Positions 16,401 to 26,900 of a stretch of 64,000 bases of DNA are shown here, one piece after another (the stretch's first letter is position 1; each line of letters begins with the position of its first letter). The stretch is from Psychrobacter proteolyticus (lineage in GTDB: Bacteria; Pseudomonadota; Gammaproteobacteria; Pseudomonadales; Moraxellaceae), in contig NZ_QLKS01000001.1 in the NCBI RefSeq assembly GCF_003350005.1, positions 165,936 through 229,935 of the forward strand, in the 5' to 3' direction. The translations under genes and the position numbers were made by a program. The notes below the pieces were generated by a model that ran no database searches, was not told the DNA's origin, and worked only from the letters and a program-made list of their open reading frames with translations.

Positions 16401-18041
16401 ATGAACACCTTCCCGCTATTTTTTAAATTAGAAGACCGTAAAGTGCTCATCGTGGGCGGCGGCGAAGTGGCACTGCGTAAAGCTGATTTGCTCAGCCGTG
16501 CAGGTGCCTGTATCACTATACTTGCACCTGATATCAGCCACGAGCTACAAGCTTTGCTAACGGACGATAAGCACCAGTTTATCTATGAGAATTATAATAA
16601 AGCTTATATGTCAGGCGCACGGGTAATCATTGCCGCGACTGACGATGAGACGCTGAACCACCAAATTCATGCAGATGCGACTGAGCTAAACATTCCAGTC
16701 AATGTGGTCGATACCCCGCATTTATGTGACTTTATCTTTCCAGCGATTATCGATCGCAATCCTATTGTGATTGGTATCTCATCAAATGGTAAAGCGCCTG
16801 TGCTAGCACGCTTATTACGGGCACGCCTTGAGACGTTAATCCCGCAAGGCTACGGAAAATTAGCAAAGTTGGCAGGTGAATTCCGCAGTGAGGTAAAAGC
16901 CAAAATACCCACGCTTACTGGACGTCGTCAGTTTTGGGAGCGCGCATTTGAAGGCCAAGTCAGTCAGCTGATGTTTGCTGGTAATGAAACTGAAGCCACT
17001 GCACAACTGCAAGCTGATTTAGATAGTACTGCGGCTGCTATCAGTAAGAAAAGCGACGATACAAATTCGGTTAGAGAGTCAGATGCCATCAAGAACGTCG
17101 CATCGGATGAGTCAGAAAAAAACTTACCAGCCATTGGTGAAGTCTATATTGTGGGCGCAGGCCCTGGTGATCCAGAGCTGTTGACCTTTAAAGCTTTGCG
17201 GTTAATGCAGCAAGCGGATGTGGTGTTTTATGATGCGTTAGTCTCACCGCAGGTCTTAGACTTATGTCGCCGTGATGCTGATAAGGTATTTGTTGGTAAA
17301 AAACGCAGCAACCATACAGTTGCGCAATTAGGCATCAATGAGCTACTTGTCAACCATGCCAAACAAGGTCGCCGTGTCGTGCGTTTAAAAGGTGGTGATC
17401 CGTTTATCTTTGGACGTGGCGGAGAAGAGATCGAAAGCCTACGAGCGCATAATGTGCCATATCAAGTCGTACCAGGTATCACTGCTGCCAACGCCGCTGC
17501 TAGCTATGCAGGCATTCCTTTAACTCACCGTGACCATTCACAGTCAGTGCGTTTTGTGACGGGGTTTTTGAAGGCTGGTGCACCCAACAGTAATTTTGAG
17601 AACTTTTTAAATACTGATGAGACAGTCGTATTTTACATGGGTCTGCACTCGCTGGCACGTTTGACTGAAGGCTTGGTTGACGCTGGACGCAGTAGCGAGA
17701 CACCGATTGCTATCGTCTCTAATGCGAGTATGCCCAATCAGCAGGTATTGACAGGTACGCTTGCAACGATTGTTGCCAAACAAGAACAAGCACAATTGCC
17801 AACGCCTGCCCTCCTAATTATGGGCGACGTAGTCAGCTTGCATCATGATTTGGCTTGGTATAATTTGCAAAATCAGCAGCACAGTCAAAACAGCGATGAT
17901 ATAGCTAAAAATTGGTTGCGTGAAGGGTCGAGAGGTAAAGCAGTAAAACAACCAATAGACCAACAAGCGCACGCCCTATCGATGGTCGCAAATCTTGCAA
18001 CGCAGCAAGGAGATGGTCTGGAGCAACTGATTATTGACTAA
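16401..18041 (+). CDS. cysG: Siroheme synthase, trifunctional CysG
   Basis: A 546-residue fusion enzyme that makes the siroheme needed by CysI. Residues 1-205 form the precorrin-2 dehydrogenase/sirohydrochlorin ferrochelatase, with NAD-binding GGGEVALRKADLL. Residues about 248-490 form the uroporphyrinogen-III C-methyltransferase, with VGAGPGDPELLTFKAL, VRLKGGDPFIFGRGGEE and PGITAANAAASYAGIPLTHR. The two halves are joined by a hydrophilic Ser/Asp/Glu-rich linker of about 40 residues, and there is a 50-residue C-terminal extension; together these explain why it is longer than E. coli CysG (457). It has its own terminator and lies downstream of the cysI operon. Confidence 0.95.
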   Translation: MNTFPLFFKLEDRKVLIVGGGEVALRKADLLSRAGACITILAPDISHELQALLTDDKHQFIYENYNKAYMSGARVIIAATDDETLNHQIHADATELNIPVNVVDTPHLCDFIFPAIIDRNPIVIGISSNGKAPVLARLLRARLETLIPQGYGKLAKLAGEFRSEVKAKIPTLTGRRQFWERAFEGQVSQLMFAGNETEATAQLQADLDSTAAAISKKSDDTNSVRESDAIKNVASDESEKNLPAIGEVYIVGAGPGDPELLTFKALRLMQQADVVFYDALVSPQVLDLCRRDADKVFVGKKRSNHTVAQLGINELLVNHAKQGRRVVRLKGGDPFIFGRGGEEIESLRAHNVPYQVVPGITAANAAASYAGIPLTHRDHSQSVRFVTGFLKAGAPNSNFENFLNTDETVVFYMGLHSLARLTEGLVDAGRSSETPIAIVSNASMPNQQVLTGTLATIVAKQEQAQLPTPALLIMGDVVSLHHDLAWYNLQNQQHSQNSDDIAKNWLREGSRGKAVKQPIDQQAHALSMVANLATQQGDGLEQLIID

Positions 18042-18078
18042 CGCTTACCTTTAATCTGCAAAACGCTTAGTCTTGAAT

Positions 18079-18122
18079 AAAAAGAAAACCCTACCAGTAT
18101 ATTATTGGTAGGGTTTTCTTTT
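18079..18122 (+). terminator. Terminator of cysG
   Basis: Stem AAGAAAACCCTACCA / TGGTAGGGTTTTCTT with an 8-base loop and a T-rich end. Confidence 0.88.
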
Positions 18123-18238
18123 GGCAACAGCGCAAATCTCAACGATTCTTGCTAGAATGAATACTTTCTACTGCTCACACTTATAGTCTACTTATGCCCA
18201 TACCCGATGCTAGCTTGCCTTCTTCTTTAACCACGCAA

Positions 18239-19816
18239 ATGAAACCTTTGACCATACTCCATACTTCAGACTGGCATTTGGGGCGACGTCTATATGGACG
18301 CCTTCGTTATGAAGAGTTTGAGTCGTTTTTGCAGTGGTTACAAGACACTATTAGCGCACAGAAGGTAGATATATTAATCGTCGCTGGTGATATTTTCGAT
18401 ACCATGACACCAAGTAATAAAGCCCAAGCGCTGTATTATGAATTTTTGGGTAAGGTCTCACGCTCATGCTGTCAGCATGTGGTTATTGTCGCAGGTAATC
18501 ATGACTCACCGACATTTTTAGACGCGCCAAGCAATGTGCTTAAATTTTTGAATGTGCATGTGATTGGCACGGCTTGTGATGATTTGAATGATGAAGTATT
18601 GGTCTTGGGTGATGACGACAACAACCCTCATTGTATTATCGCCGCTGTGCCCTATTTGCGCGATCGGGATGTGCGTAGCAGTAGCGCTGGCGAGTCCGCA
18701 GATAGCAAAGACGCCAATGTTATCGCTGGTATTTGCGCGCATTATGACAATGTTGCAGACATTGCGAAGTCTAAGCAAGCCGACTTAATCAAAATGCATC
18801 AGCGATATATTCCTATCATCGCGACAGGACATCTATTCGCGTCTGGTGGCAGAACAACCGAGGATGATGGTGTACGCGAGCTATATGTCGGATCACTAGG
18901 TAAAATCTCCGCCGATATGTTCAATGATGGCTTCGATTACGTGGCACTTGGGCATTTGCACGTGCCGCAGCGCGTTGGCGGTCGTGAGAGTATTCGCTAT
19001 TCAGGCTCACCTATCGCTATGGGCTTTGGAGAGGCTAAACAGCAAAAGCAAGTGTTGCTGGTACAGTTTGGTGCCGCAGAACATTTTAATAATGACATCT
19101 CAGAGCTAAACGTCGCACCTAATAGTATTACTCCTCATGCTATCAATACAGCTGCTGACATTGGAGTCGTCAAAGCTCAAAAAACAGTAGATAAATTAGC
19201 AGAAAAAACCGCTAAAAAAGTGGCGAGTCAGGCACTGCCTTTTATGGATGATTTGTTTGGCTTTGATGAGCCATTAGAAGATGAGGAAGTTAAAAAATCT
19301 ACTGTCGTAGAAAATACTCCTATTCAGCCTGAGCAATATAAAAGCATTCGAGAAACTTCTACTGACGCCGTGACTAGCAATAAAATACTGCATCGCGATG
19401 ACGCTAATCAAATGCAAGTAGTGTCCCTGCCCATCCCAAAATTCCAACAGCTGGCGCAAATATCTGGTGACCTAACCACGATTGATCAAACCATTAGAGC
19501 GCTTACGCAATCGGACTCTATTTGGCTAGAGGTTGTCTATACAGGCGATGAGATTGTCAGTGGGCTAAAAGATCAAGTTAATGAGATGGTAGAAGGTACA
19601 GTGTTTGAAGTGCTAATAACTAAAGACTCCAATTCCTATAATAAAGTGCTCAATCAGCAGCAGACTTCCGAGAACTTGCAGGACTTAAATGAGATGGAGG
19701 TTTTTGAGCGCTGCTTAACGATAAATGACATACCTGACTCACAAAAAGACTCATTGCGCGATGCCTATGGTCAGATACTTTATAACTTACGTCATGAAGA
19801 CAAACAGGCGGAATGA
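18239..19816 (+). CDS. sbcD: Nuclease SbcCD subunit D
   Basis: A metallophosphoesterase of about 525 residues, the Mre11-like half of SbcCD. Metal-binding motifs are SDWHLG (start), GDIFD, GNHDSP and GHLHVPQ. The ATG at 18239 is preferred because the protein then begins MKPLTILHTSDWHLG as in the family; an in-frame ATG at 18194 is possible and neither has a strong binding site. E. coli SbcD is 400 residues. The extra length is a hydrophilic insert at about residues 280-405, between the catalytic and capping domains, which contains the acidic patch FMDDLFGFDEPLEDEE. It is followed after 83 bases by sbcC. Role: opening hairpins and trimming DNA ends. Confidence 0.92.
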   Translation: MKPLTILHTSDWHLGRRLYGRLRYEEFESFLQWLQDTISAQKVDILIVAGDIFDTMTPSNKAQALYYEFLGKVSRSCCQHVVIVAGNHDSPTFLDAPSNVLKFLNVHVIGTACDDLNDEVLVLGDDDNNPHCIIAAVPYLRDRDVRSSSAGESADSKDANVIAGICAHYDNVADIAKSKQADLIKMHQRYIPIIATGHLFASGGRTTEDDGVRELYVGSLGKISADMFNDGFDYVALGHLHVPQRVGGRESIRYSGSPIAMGFGEAKQQKQVLLVQFGAAEHFNNDISELNVAPNSITPHAINTAADIGVVKAQKTVDKLAEKTAKKVASQALPFMDDLFGFDEPLEDEEVKKSTVVENTPIQPEQYKSIRETSTDAVTSNKILHRDDANQMQVVSLPIPKFQQLAQISGDLTTIDQTIRALTQSDSIWLEVVYTGDEIVSGLKDQVNEMVEGTVFEVLITKDSNSYNKVLNQQQTSENLQDLNEMEVFERCLTINDIPDSQKDSLRDAYGQILYNLRHEDKQAE

Positions 19817-19899
19817 TATAAGTGACATATTATGACCATACTTCCTTATCTCTCTCAATTTTTCGCAGTTGCGGCTATTACTAATACTAAGACTTATCC

Positions 19900-22800
19900 A
19901 TGCGCCTAATCGAACTCAGACTAAAAAACCTCAACTCCCTCAAAGGTGAATGGCATATTGATTTTGCTGATACTGCCTTTACCAATGAAGGCATCTTTGC
20001 TATCACTGGGCAAACAGGTGCTGGCAAGACCACCATCTTGGATGCTATTTGCTTAGCGCTATATGGTGAGACGCCAAGGATTAATAGCATCAGTAAGAGC
20101 AGTAATGAGGTGATGACGAGGCAGACGGCAGAGTGTTTCGCTGAAGTAGTGATTGACTTAAATGGCGAGCAGTATCGTTGCCGCTGGGGACAGCGCCGTG
20201 CTTACAATAAAGCAGATGGCAATCTGCAAGATGCGACTCATGAAATCGCTAAGATAAACGTTGATGACTCGTCAAAAGAGGATGAGCTGTTAGAGAGCAC
20301 CTTAAAGCATACCAAAAACAAGATCATTGAACTGACTCGGATGGATTTTCAGCAGTTCACTCGCTCTATATTGCTGGCTCAGGGCAGTTTTTCAGCATTT
20401 CTAAAGGCAAAGGCTGATGAACGCGCTGATATATTAGAGAAAATTACGGGCACTGATATTTACGCGACTATTTCAACACAGGTTCATGATAAGAAACGTA
20501 CCGAAGAAGAAATTCTCAGCAAACTGCAATACGGTTTAGATGGCTTGATGCTCTTAAATACCGATGAAGAAAATCAGCTAAAATCCGATTTAAAATCATA
20601 TCAAAGTGCCCAAAGTGAGCAGCAGCAGACCATTCAAGATTTAGCCGAAAAGATAAAGTGGCTAGATAGCGTGACAGAGTCAAAAGAAAAACTGAATACT
20701 TATAAAAATGACTTGGTGCAGGCTCAGGAGGCTCAGCAAGACTTTATCCCTAATGCCAAACGCTTAACCGCTGCTAATAAGGCGTTGGAGATTGATAGTC
20801 AGTTTGGTGAGTTATCATCTACCCGCAAGCATGTTAGCGAATTAAATCGAGAAAAAGCGCAGCTTGAGTATGACTTACCTAAGCAGCAAGCACTTACACA
20901 AAGCGCTCGCACACAGCTAGAGAAGCAACTAACACAGCGCCAAGATGCAGAAAACACAATGCAAATCGCACGGCCGAAAATTCAGAAAGCACGTGACCTC
21001 GACAATGAGATTGACCAGCAACGTCGCGCTTTAAACGATACACGTGTCAGACATGACACACTTCAGGCAGACGCTGAGCAACTGCTTGAAAATATTGCCG
21101 CGCAAAAAAGCATTGCCATAGATAAAGAAAACCAAAGCGCGCAATTGACCGAAAAACTTACCGGTACGGATAATTTAAGCTATTTAGACGGCGATATTGC
21201 CATTTTTGATGAAAAGTGCAGTCGCCTAAAAGCGGTAATACATCAAAATTCAGTGCTTTCGCAAGACAAGATACGCCAAACACGTGAATTAGAAGAATAC
21301 AAAACCGCATTGGTAGTACAACAGCAACGCCAACAAGCACAAAGTGATAAAAATGAAGCCACCCAAAAGCAATTAATCGCACTAAAAAAAGCACAAAGCG
21401 AGCTGATTCAAGCGCAATCGGTCACACAGATGCGTGAGACACAAGAGCAAATAGACATCACTAGCCAGCAGCTCGATCAGCTGCGCTTTCATAACCAGCA
21501 GCGCCGTGACCTTAACGCACAAGTGATACAAATCATGAGTCACATCGAGCAGCTAGAGAGTGAAATCAATGGCTATGAAAAGTTGATTACAACGAAAAAA
21601 GCAAGCCTCAAAAATACGCAAGAAAAGCGCCAAGACAAATTGAATCAGCTACAACTACAACAAAAGGTCACGGCGCTAGAGAACTATATTGCCGATTTAC
21701 AAGACGGTACACCTTGTCCTCTATGCGGCGCGCTTGAGCACCCTTACGCTCAAAATCACCCGCACCTTTTACCCGATGACGAAAACTCCCAATTAGCTCA
21801 GTATGTTAGTGTTTTAGATGAACAAATTACCGAGCTGAATCAAAGTATCACTGCCCAGCAGATTGAGCAGGCAAGTAAACAAAGCACGCTTGCGAGTAAA
21901 AAAAATCAGCAAGCCGAACTCACTGCGCAAATACAGCTGCATGATACCGCCATAACAGAACTGCTGTATGTCATCAGCCAACAGATGAATGATGAAAACT
22001 TAGCTGACAGTACTATTGCCAACTTGATACAACCGTTACTGGCGTTGGGTAGTGATAACGATATCGTGCCAGTGCTTACCGCCAGCAAAAACAAATTAGC
22101 GACATATAAAGACCGTATCAAAGATTCGTTAGCACTCTACGACAGACTTCTTGAAGATATGAGCCGTTTGCGTAAGACGCTAGAGACGGCTTCACAAGAC
22201 CAGCAAGTACTAGCAAATGATATCACTGAGCAGAGATACAAAATCACCATTACCGAAAGTAATATAACGGGTATTGATAATAAAATCACAGAGAACTTTG
22301 CTGAACTACAAACGCTCATTACCGCCATTTTGCAGCGTATTGACCCTTATGCTGCCAGTAGCTATCCGACAGAGGCGCTGAGCACCTTGCAACGTGCTCC
22401 CGAGAACCTACAGGTGTTATCGGCTAGCATTAAACAACAAAAAATTCTGAGCAATGCAGATTATGATAGTTATCTTGAAGAACTACGTCAGCACCGCCGC
22501 GCCCTCGTACAGCTAAAAGACGATTTCGCTGAAGATAAGGACAAACAGCAGACAATACAGAAAGACCTTGAACGCATAAAAGCATATATTGAGAATAAAG
22601 AAGCACAGCTCAAAAAAGATACCGATTCGCTTAACAGTCTAATGCAAGCGAAGAATAAACAAATAGCTGCACTAACCCAGTTTCAAGACGAACGCGCAGA
22701 GGTTTTTGAGGCGGCCGACCTAGAAGCAGCTGAGCGTACGCTTAGAGACACTCTAGAGCAAGCACAAGAGGCGCACAGTGTTGCCCAACGACAATTGGAT

Positions 22801-23790
22801 AAAGAGACGTATAATTTGCAACAGCTCATAAAGCAGCAGGAAAACTTAGCCAATCGTATCGAAGCAGCTACGCAAACCTTAGAAACGCAACATACCGCAT
22901 TTAATAACGCACTTGCCACCTCCAGCTTTTATACGGAAGCAGAATTTTTGGCGGCTCGCCTGCCCATCGATGAACGCAATACACTCAAGCAGCAGCAAGA
23001 ACATATTGATTACGTGCTAAAGCAAGCGCAGTCTTTATTGGAAGAAACCAAAAAAGCACTTGCAGATAAACAAGCCAATCCGCTAACAGTAGACGATAGA
23101 GAAACGCTTGCCCAACAGCAGTCGCAAGCCCAAGATGAGTTTAATAAAAGAATTGAGTCAATCGGTGCAATTAATCAGCGTCTAAAGGACAATGAAGATA
23201 AGAAAACCACCCAACAGGCACAGCTTGATGCCATCACTGCCCAAAAGGACAAATTGCAAGTTTGGCAACAACTGCACAAATTGATTGGCTCATCTGATGG
23301 CAAAAAATTCCGTACTTTTGCTCAAGGGCTAACCTTTGATCTCATGGTCACTCACGCCAATACACAGTTGCAAAAAATGAGCGATCGCTATTTGCTGGCT
23401 CGTGATGATAACAGTCCACTTGAGCTAAATGTGATTGACAACTATCAAGGTGGTGAAATTCGTAGCACTAAGAATCTTTCGGGCGGCGAAGGTTTTATCA
23501 TTAGCCTAGCATTAGCACTAGGACTCTCACAGATGGCCAGTCAAAATATACGCGTGGACTCGCTATTTTTGGATGAAGGATTTGGTACATTGGATGAGGA
23601 GTCGTTAGATATTGCGCTTGATACGCTGACCAACCTACAGCAAGAGGGCAAACTAATCGGGGTGATATCCCATGTTCAGGCGCTAAAAGATCGCATTTTA
23701 ACCCAAATCAAGGTCGAAAAGCTCTCGGGCGGATTTAGTCGAATCAGTGGTCAAGGGTGTCATAAAGTCGTCAGTGAAAAAGCATCATAA
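19900..23790 (+). CDS. sbcC: Nuclease SbcCD subunit C (SMC-like ATPase)
   Basis: A 1296-residue Rad50-like protein. Walker A TGQTGAGKTT is near residue 40, the Q-loop lies in DFQQFTRSILLAQGSFSAF, and long coiled coils (very Gln/Glu/Lys-rich) run from about 190 to 1130. They are interrupted by the zinc-hook CPLCGALEHP near residue 606. The ABC signature LSGGEGF is near 1193 and Walker B LFLDEGFGTLDEES near 1225. It binds SbcD and uses ATP to drive cleavage of DNA hairpins and protein-blocked ends. It is longer than E. coli SbcC (1048), mostly in the coiled coil. It ends at a terminator shared with the convergent gdh gene. Confidence 0.95.
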   Translation: MRLIELRLKNLNSLKGEWHIDFADTAFTNEGIFAITGQTGAGKTTILDAICLALYGETPRINSISKSSNEVMTRQTAECFAEVVIDLNGEQYRCRWGQRRAYNKADGNLQDATHEIAKINVDDSSKEDELLESTLKHTKNKIIELTRMDFQQFTRSILLAQGSFSAFLKAKADERADILEKITGTDIYATISTQVHDKKRTEEEILSKLQYGLDGLMLLNTDEENQLKSDLKSYQSAQSEQQQTIQDLAEKIKWLDSVTESKEKLNTYKNDLVQAQEAQQDFIPNAKRLTAANKALEIDSQFGELSSTRKHVSELNREKAQLEYDLPKQQALTQSARTQLEKQLTQRQDAENTMQIARPKIQKARDLDNEIDQQRRALNDTRVRHDTLQADAEQLLENIAAQKSIAIDKENQSAQLTEKLTGTDNLSYLDGDIAIFDEKCSRLKAVIHQNSVLSQDKIRQTRELEEYKTALVVQQQRQQAQSDKNEATQKQLIALKKAQSELIQAQSVTQMRETQEQIDITSQQLDQLRFHNQQRRDLNAQVIQIMSHIEQLESEINGYEKLITTKKASLKNTQEKRQDKLNQLQLQQKVTALENYIADLQDGTPCPLCGALEHPYAQNHPHLLPDDENSQLAQYVSVLDEQITELNQSITAQQIEQASKQSTLASKKNQQAELTAQIQLHDTAITELLYVISQQMNDENLADSTIANLIQPLLALGSDNDIVPVLTASKNKLATYKDRIKDSLALYDRLLEDMSRLRKTLETASQDQQVLANDITEQRYKITITESNITGIDNKITENFAELQTLITAILQRIDPYAASSYPTEALSTLQRAPENLQVLSASIKQQKILSNADYDSYLEELRQHRRALVQLKDDFAEDKDKQQTIQKDLERIKAYIENKEAQLKKDTDSLNSLMQAKNKQIAALTQFQDERAEVFEAADLEAAERTLRDTLEQAQEAHSVAQRQLDKETYNLQQLIKQQENLANRIEAATQTLETQHTAFNNALATSSFYTEAEFLAARLPIDERNTLKQQQEHIDYVLKQAQSLLEETKKALADKQANPLTVDDRETLAQQQSQAQDEFNKRIESIGAINQRLKDNEDKKTTQQAQLDAITAQKDKLQVWQQLHKLIGSSDGKKFRTFAQGLTFDLMVTHANTQLQKMSDRYLLARDDNSPLELNVIDNYQGGEIRSTKNLSGGEGFIISLALALGLSQMASQNIRVDSLFLDEGFGTLDEESLDIALDTLTNLQQEGKLIGVISHVQALKDRILTQIKVEKLSGGFSRISGQGCHKVVSEKAS

Positions 23791-23848
23791 GTTAAGTTAA
23801 TCACTTTACTACTTAATACTTTCAATTAAGTCATTTCTTTTAGGTAAT

Positions 23849-23884
23849 AAAAAACCACCGAACATTAAGAACAGTGGTTTTTTT
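23849..23884. terminator. Bidirectional terminator between sbcC and gdh
   Basis: Stem AAAAACCAC / GTGGTTTTTTT with a 15-base loop and T-runs in both directions, between convergent genes. Confidence 0.82.
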
Positions 23885-23914
23885 GTGAGACAGTTTGGGA
23901 GTGATATTATGTCA

Positions 23915-26900
23915 TTACTTAGTAACTAAACCACTAAGCTCACTCATCAATACTGACAACGTCGAAAGACCAATTTGACCTTCTTCGTCGTTGCTATGCA
24001 GCTCATCCAACTTATTCATCTCTGTGGTGACTGCTGCAAGCTGATCAACGTGTCTCGCTCTCCACTCACTAAATGCTTGCTTAGCATCTGGTTTTGAGAG
24101 TACCGCATCCATCAATAGGCGCAAGCTGCGTGACAGCTCGTTCACTAACGCATGGCGTGCACGGCGATCCCAATAATCTTGCTGTGGTAGGTTCGCAATA
24201 TTTTCCATCATCCAGTCTAATTGCAATACTTGATAAGCTTCAAAGTATAAAGTTGCAATCTCATCAACAGGACGCTCATATTGCTCAGCAAGCAATGCAG
24301 CATCAAGCGCATCGACATGATACGGTAGCATCGCAAATAGCGTAGCGTCATTATCAGACAGATCTTTTTGCATCAAACGAGTGGTGTCTTCTTGCAGATA
24401 TTGTGCAAATTGCTGCTCGATAAAACCACTTGGCTTAGTCAATTTTTCTACGCTTTCACTGAAGCGGCTAATCATATCAGCGACTTGCAGATTTTGACCG
24501 AAGGCATTGATGAACCAGACCACACCGCGCTCAAGTGAATCACGTAGACGTAGCTCAAGGTTCAGCAGTAACGTCGCCTCAACTTGATTGTCTAGGGCTT
24601 CAAGTGCTTTCCAAGCGCGCGATACGTTGAATACATCACGGCTAATCGCATAACCACGTACGATAGTGGCTAGTGATTGATCGGTTTCCTCAAAGAGACG
24701 GAATAGCGCTTCAATACCTAAGCGGTTGACTACACTGTTGGTCAAGTAAGTACTGATAATCTCGCGATGCAAACGGTGTTCAGTCATCTCATCAAAGAAG
24801 CGTGACGCAAGCTCATCTGGGAAGTACTTACGTAGCTCATTGATAAAGTACGGATCATCTGGTAAATCAGATAGTAGTAGATTGTCATAAACCCACATTT
24901 TGCCATAAGCCAAGACCACTGCCAGCTCAGGATTGGTCAGACCAGTATCCGCTTTTTGACGCTTCGCAATCTCTTCATCTGATGGTAGATACTCAATCGC
25001 ACGATCCAGACGCCCTTCACTCTCTAGCATCTGAATAAAGCGCTGATGATCACTCAAATTAGCTGCTGCACGGATATGGCTCAGCTCGATCGCTTGTGGT
25101 TGCAAGTAGTTTTGACGCAGTACCAATTCTGCTACAGTGTCAGTCATACTCTCAAGCAGCTCATTACGTTGTTTCAGCGTCATATCGCCTTGCTCGACCA
25201 CTTTGCCAAGTAGGATTTTGATATTGACTTCATGATCCGAGCAGTTAACACCGCCTGAGTTATCGATTGCATCTGTATAGATACGTCCGCCCGTTTGAGC
25301 GTACTCGATACGGCCTTGCTGGGTTAAACCTAAGTTACCACCTTCACCAACGACGGCTGCACGTAGCTCATTGCCATCGATACGCAGTGAATCATTCGCA
25401 CGGTCGCCCACGTCAGCATGCGTTTCGTTTGCACTTTTGACATAAGTACCGATACCACCATTCCAGATAAGATCAACAGGTGCACGTAACAACGCGCTGA
25501 TCAAATCATTCGGTGCAAGGCTGTCTTCACTGATATCGAAGAGCGATTTCATCTCAGGACTGATAGCGATGGTTTTGTCTTGGCGCGAGAAGATACCACC
25601 ACCTTGACTGATTAATGATGCTTCATAATCTGCCCATGAGGAGCGTGGTAGCTCAAACAAGCGTGCACGCTCAGCGTACGAGGCCGCCGTATCTGGATTA
25701 GGATCAATAAAGATATGCAAATGGTTAAAGGCAGCAACTAGCTTAGTATGCGCTGATAGCAACATGCCATTACCGAATACATCCCCACTCATGTCACCAA
25801 TACCGACAACGGTAAAGTCATCACGGTTTTGGATGTCCATACCGCGCATACGGAAGTGACGTTTGACCGACTCCCAACCACCGCGAGCGGTGATACCCAT
25901 TGCTTTATGGTCATAACCTACTGAGCCACCTGATGCAAAGGCATCATCTAGCCAGAAGTTGTACTCTGCTGCTAGCGCGTTGGCTATATCAGAGAAAGTA
26001 GCTGTGCCTTTGTCTGCTGCGACAACCAAGTATGGATCGTCTTCATCATGGCGTACCGTGTTGGCTGGCGGGACGATGTTGCCATCTACAATATTGTCTG
26101 TGACATCAAGCATGCCGCGTAAGAATGTCTGATAGCAAGCGATACCTTCTGCTTGGAACGCCTCACGGCCATCAGCCATGCTCTTGGTTTTTACAATAAA
26201 TCCGCCTTTAGAGCCTACAGGGACGATTACTGCGTTTTTGACCATCTGTGCTTTGACAAGGCCAAGTACTTCTGTACGGAAATCTTCCATACGATCTGAC
26301 CAGCGCAGACCACCGCGAGCGACTTTTCCGCCACGTAAATGTACAGCTTCGACGCGTGGTGAATACACAAATATCTCAAACATTGGCTTTGGTTTAGGCA
26401 AGTTTGGAATGTCTGCTGCCAAGAACTTAAATGACAGACGATCTTTGCGTTGACCATCGCTATCAACTTGATAGAAGTTGGTACGCACCATTGCATTGAT
26501 CAAATCTAAGTACCAGCGCAAGATACGATCTTCGTCTAGACTATCGACATCTGCTAGCGCCGCTGTGATTTGCTCTTGAATGGTAGCAGCCTTTTCTTGG
26601 CGCTCTTCTTCGCTATACTTAGGATTCATACGTGCGTCAAACAAACTACCTAACGCGACACTGATATCACTGTTTTTGACCACCGTTTGCTGAATATAAG
26701 CACTCGAGAATGGGGCACGTGCTTGCAGCATATAGCGAGACAATGCACGCAATACGACGACATCATAAGTATCGAGCTTGGTCGTTAGTACCAATTCATT
26801 GAATGAGTCGCTTTCAACGCGACCTGCCCAGATTTGTTTGAGGCTGTCTTCGAACTGACCACGCACTACTTGCATATTGACCGTATCGACATGCTCTAGG

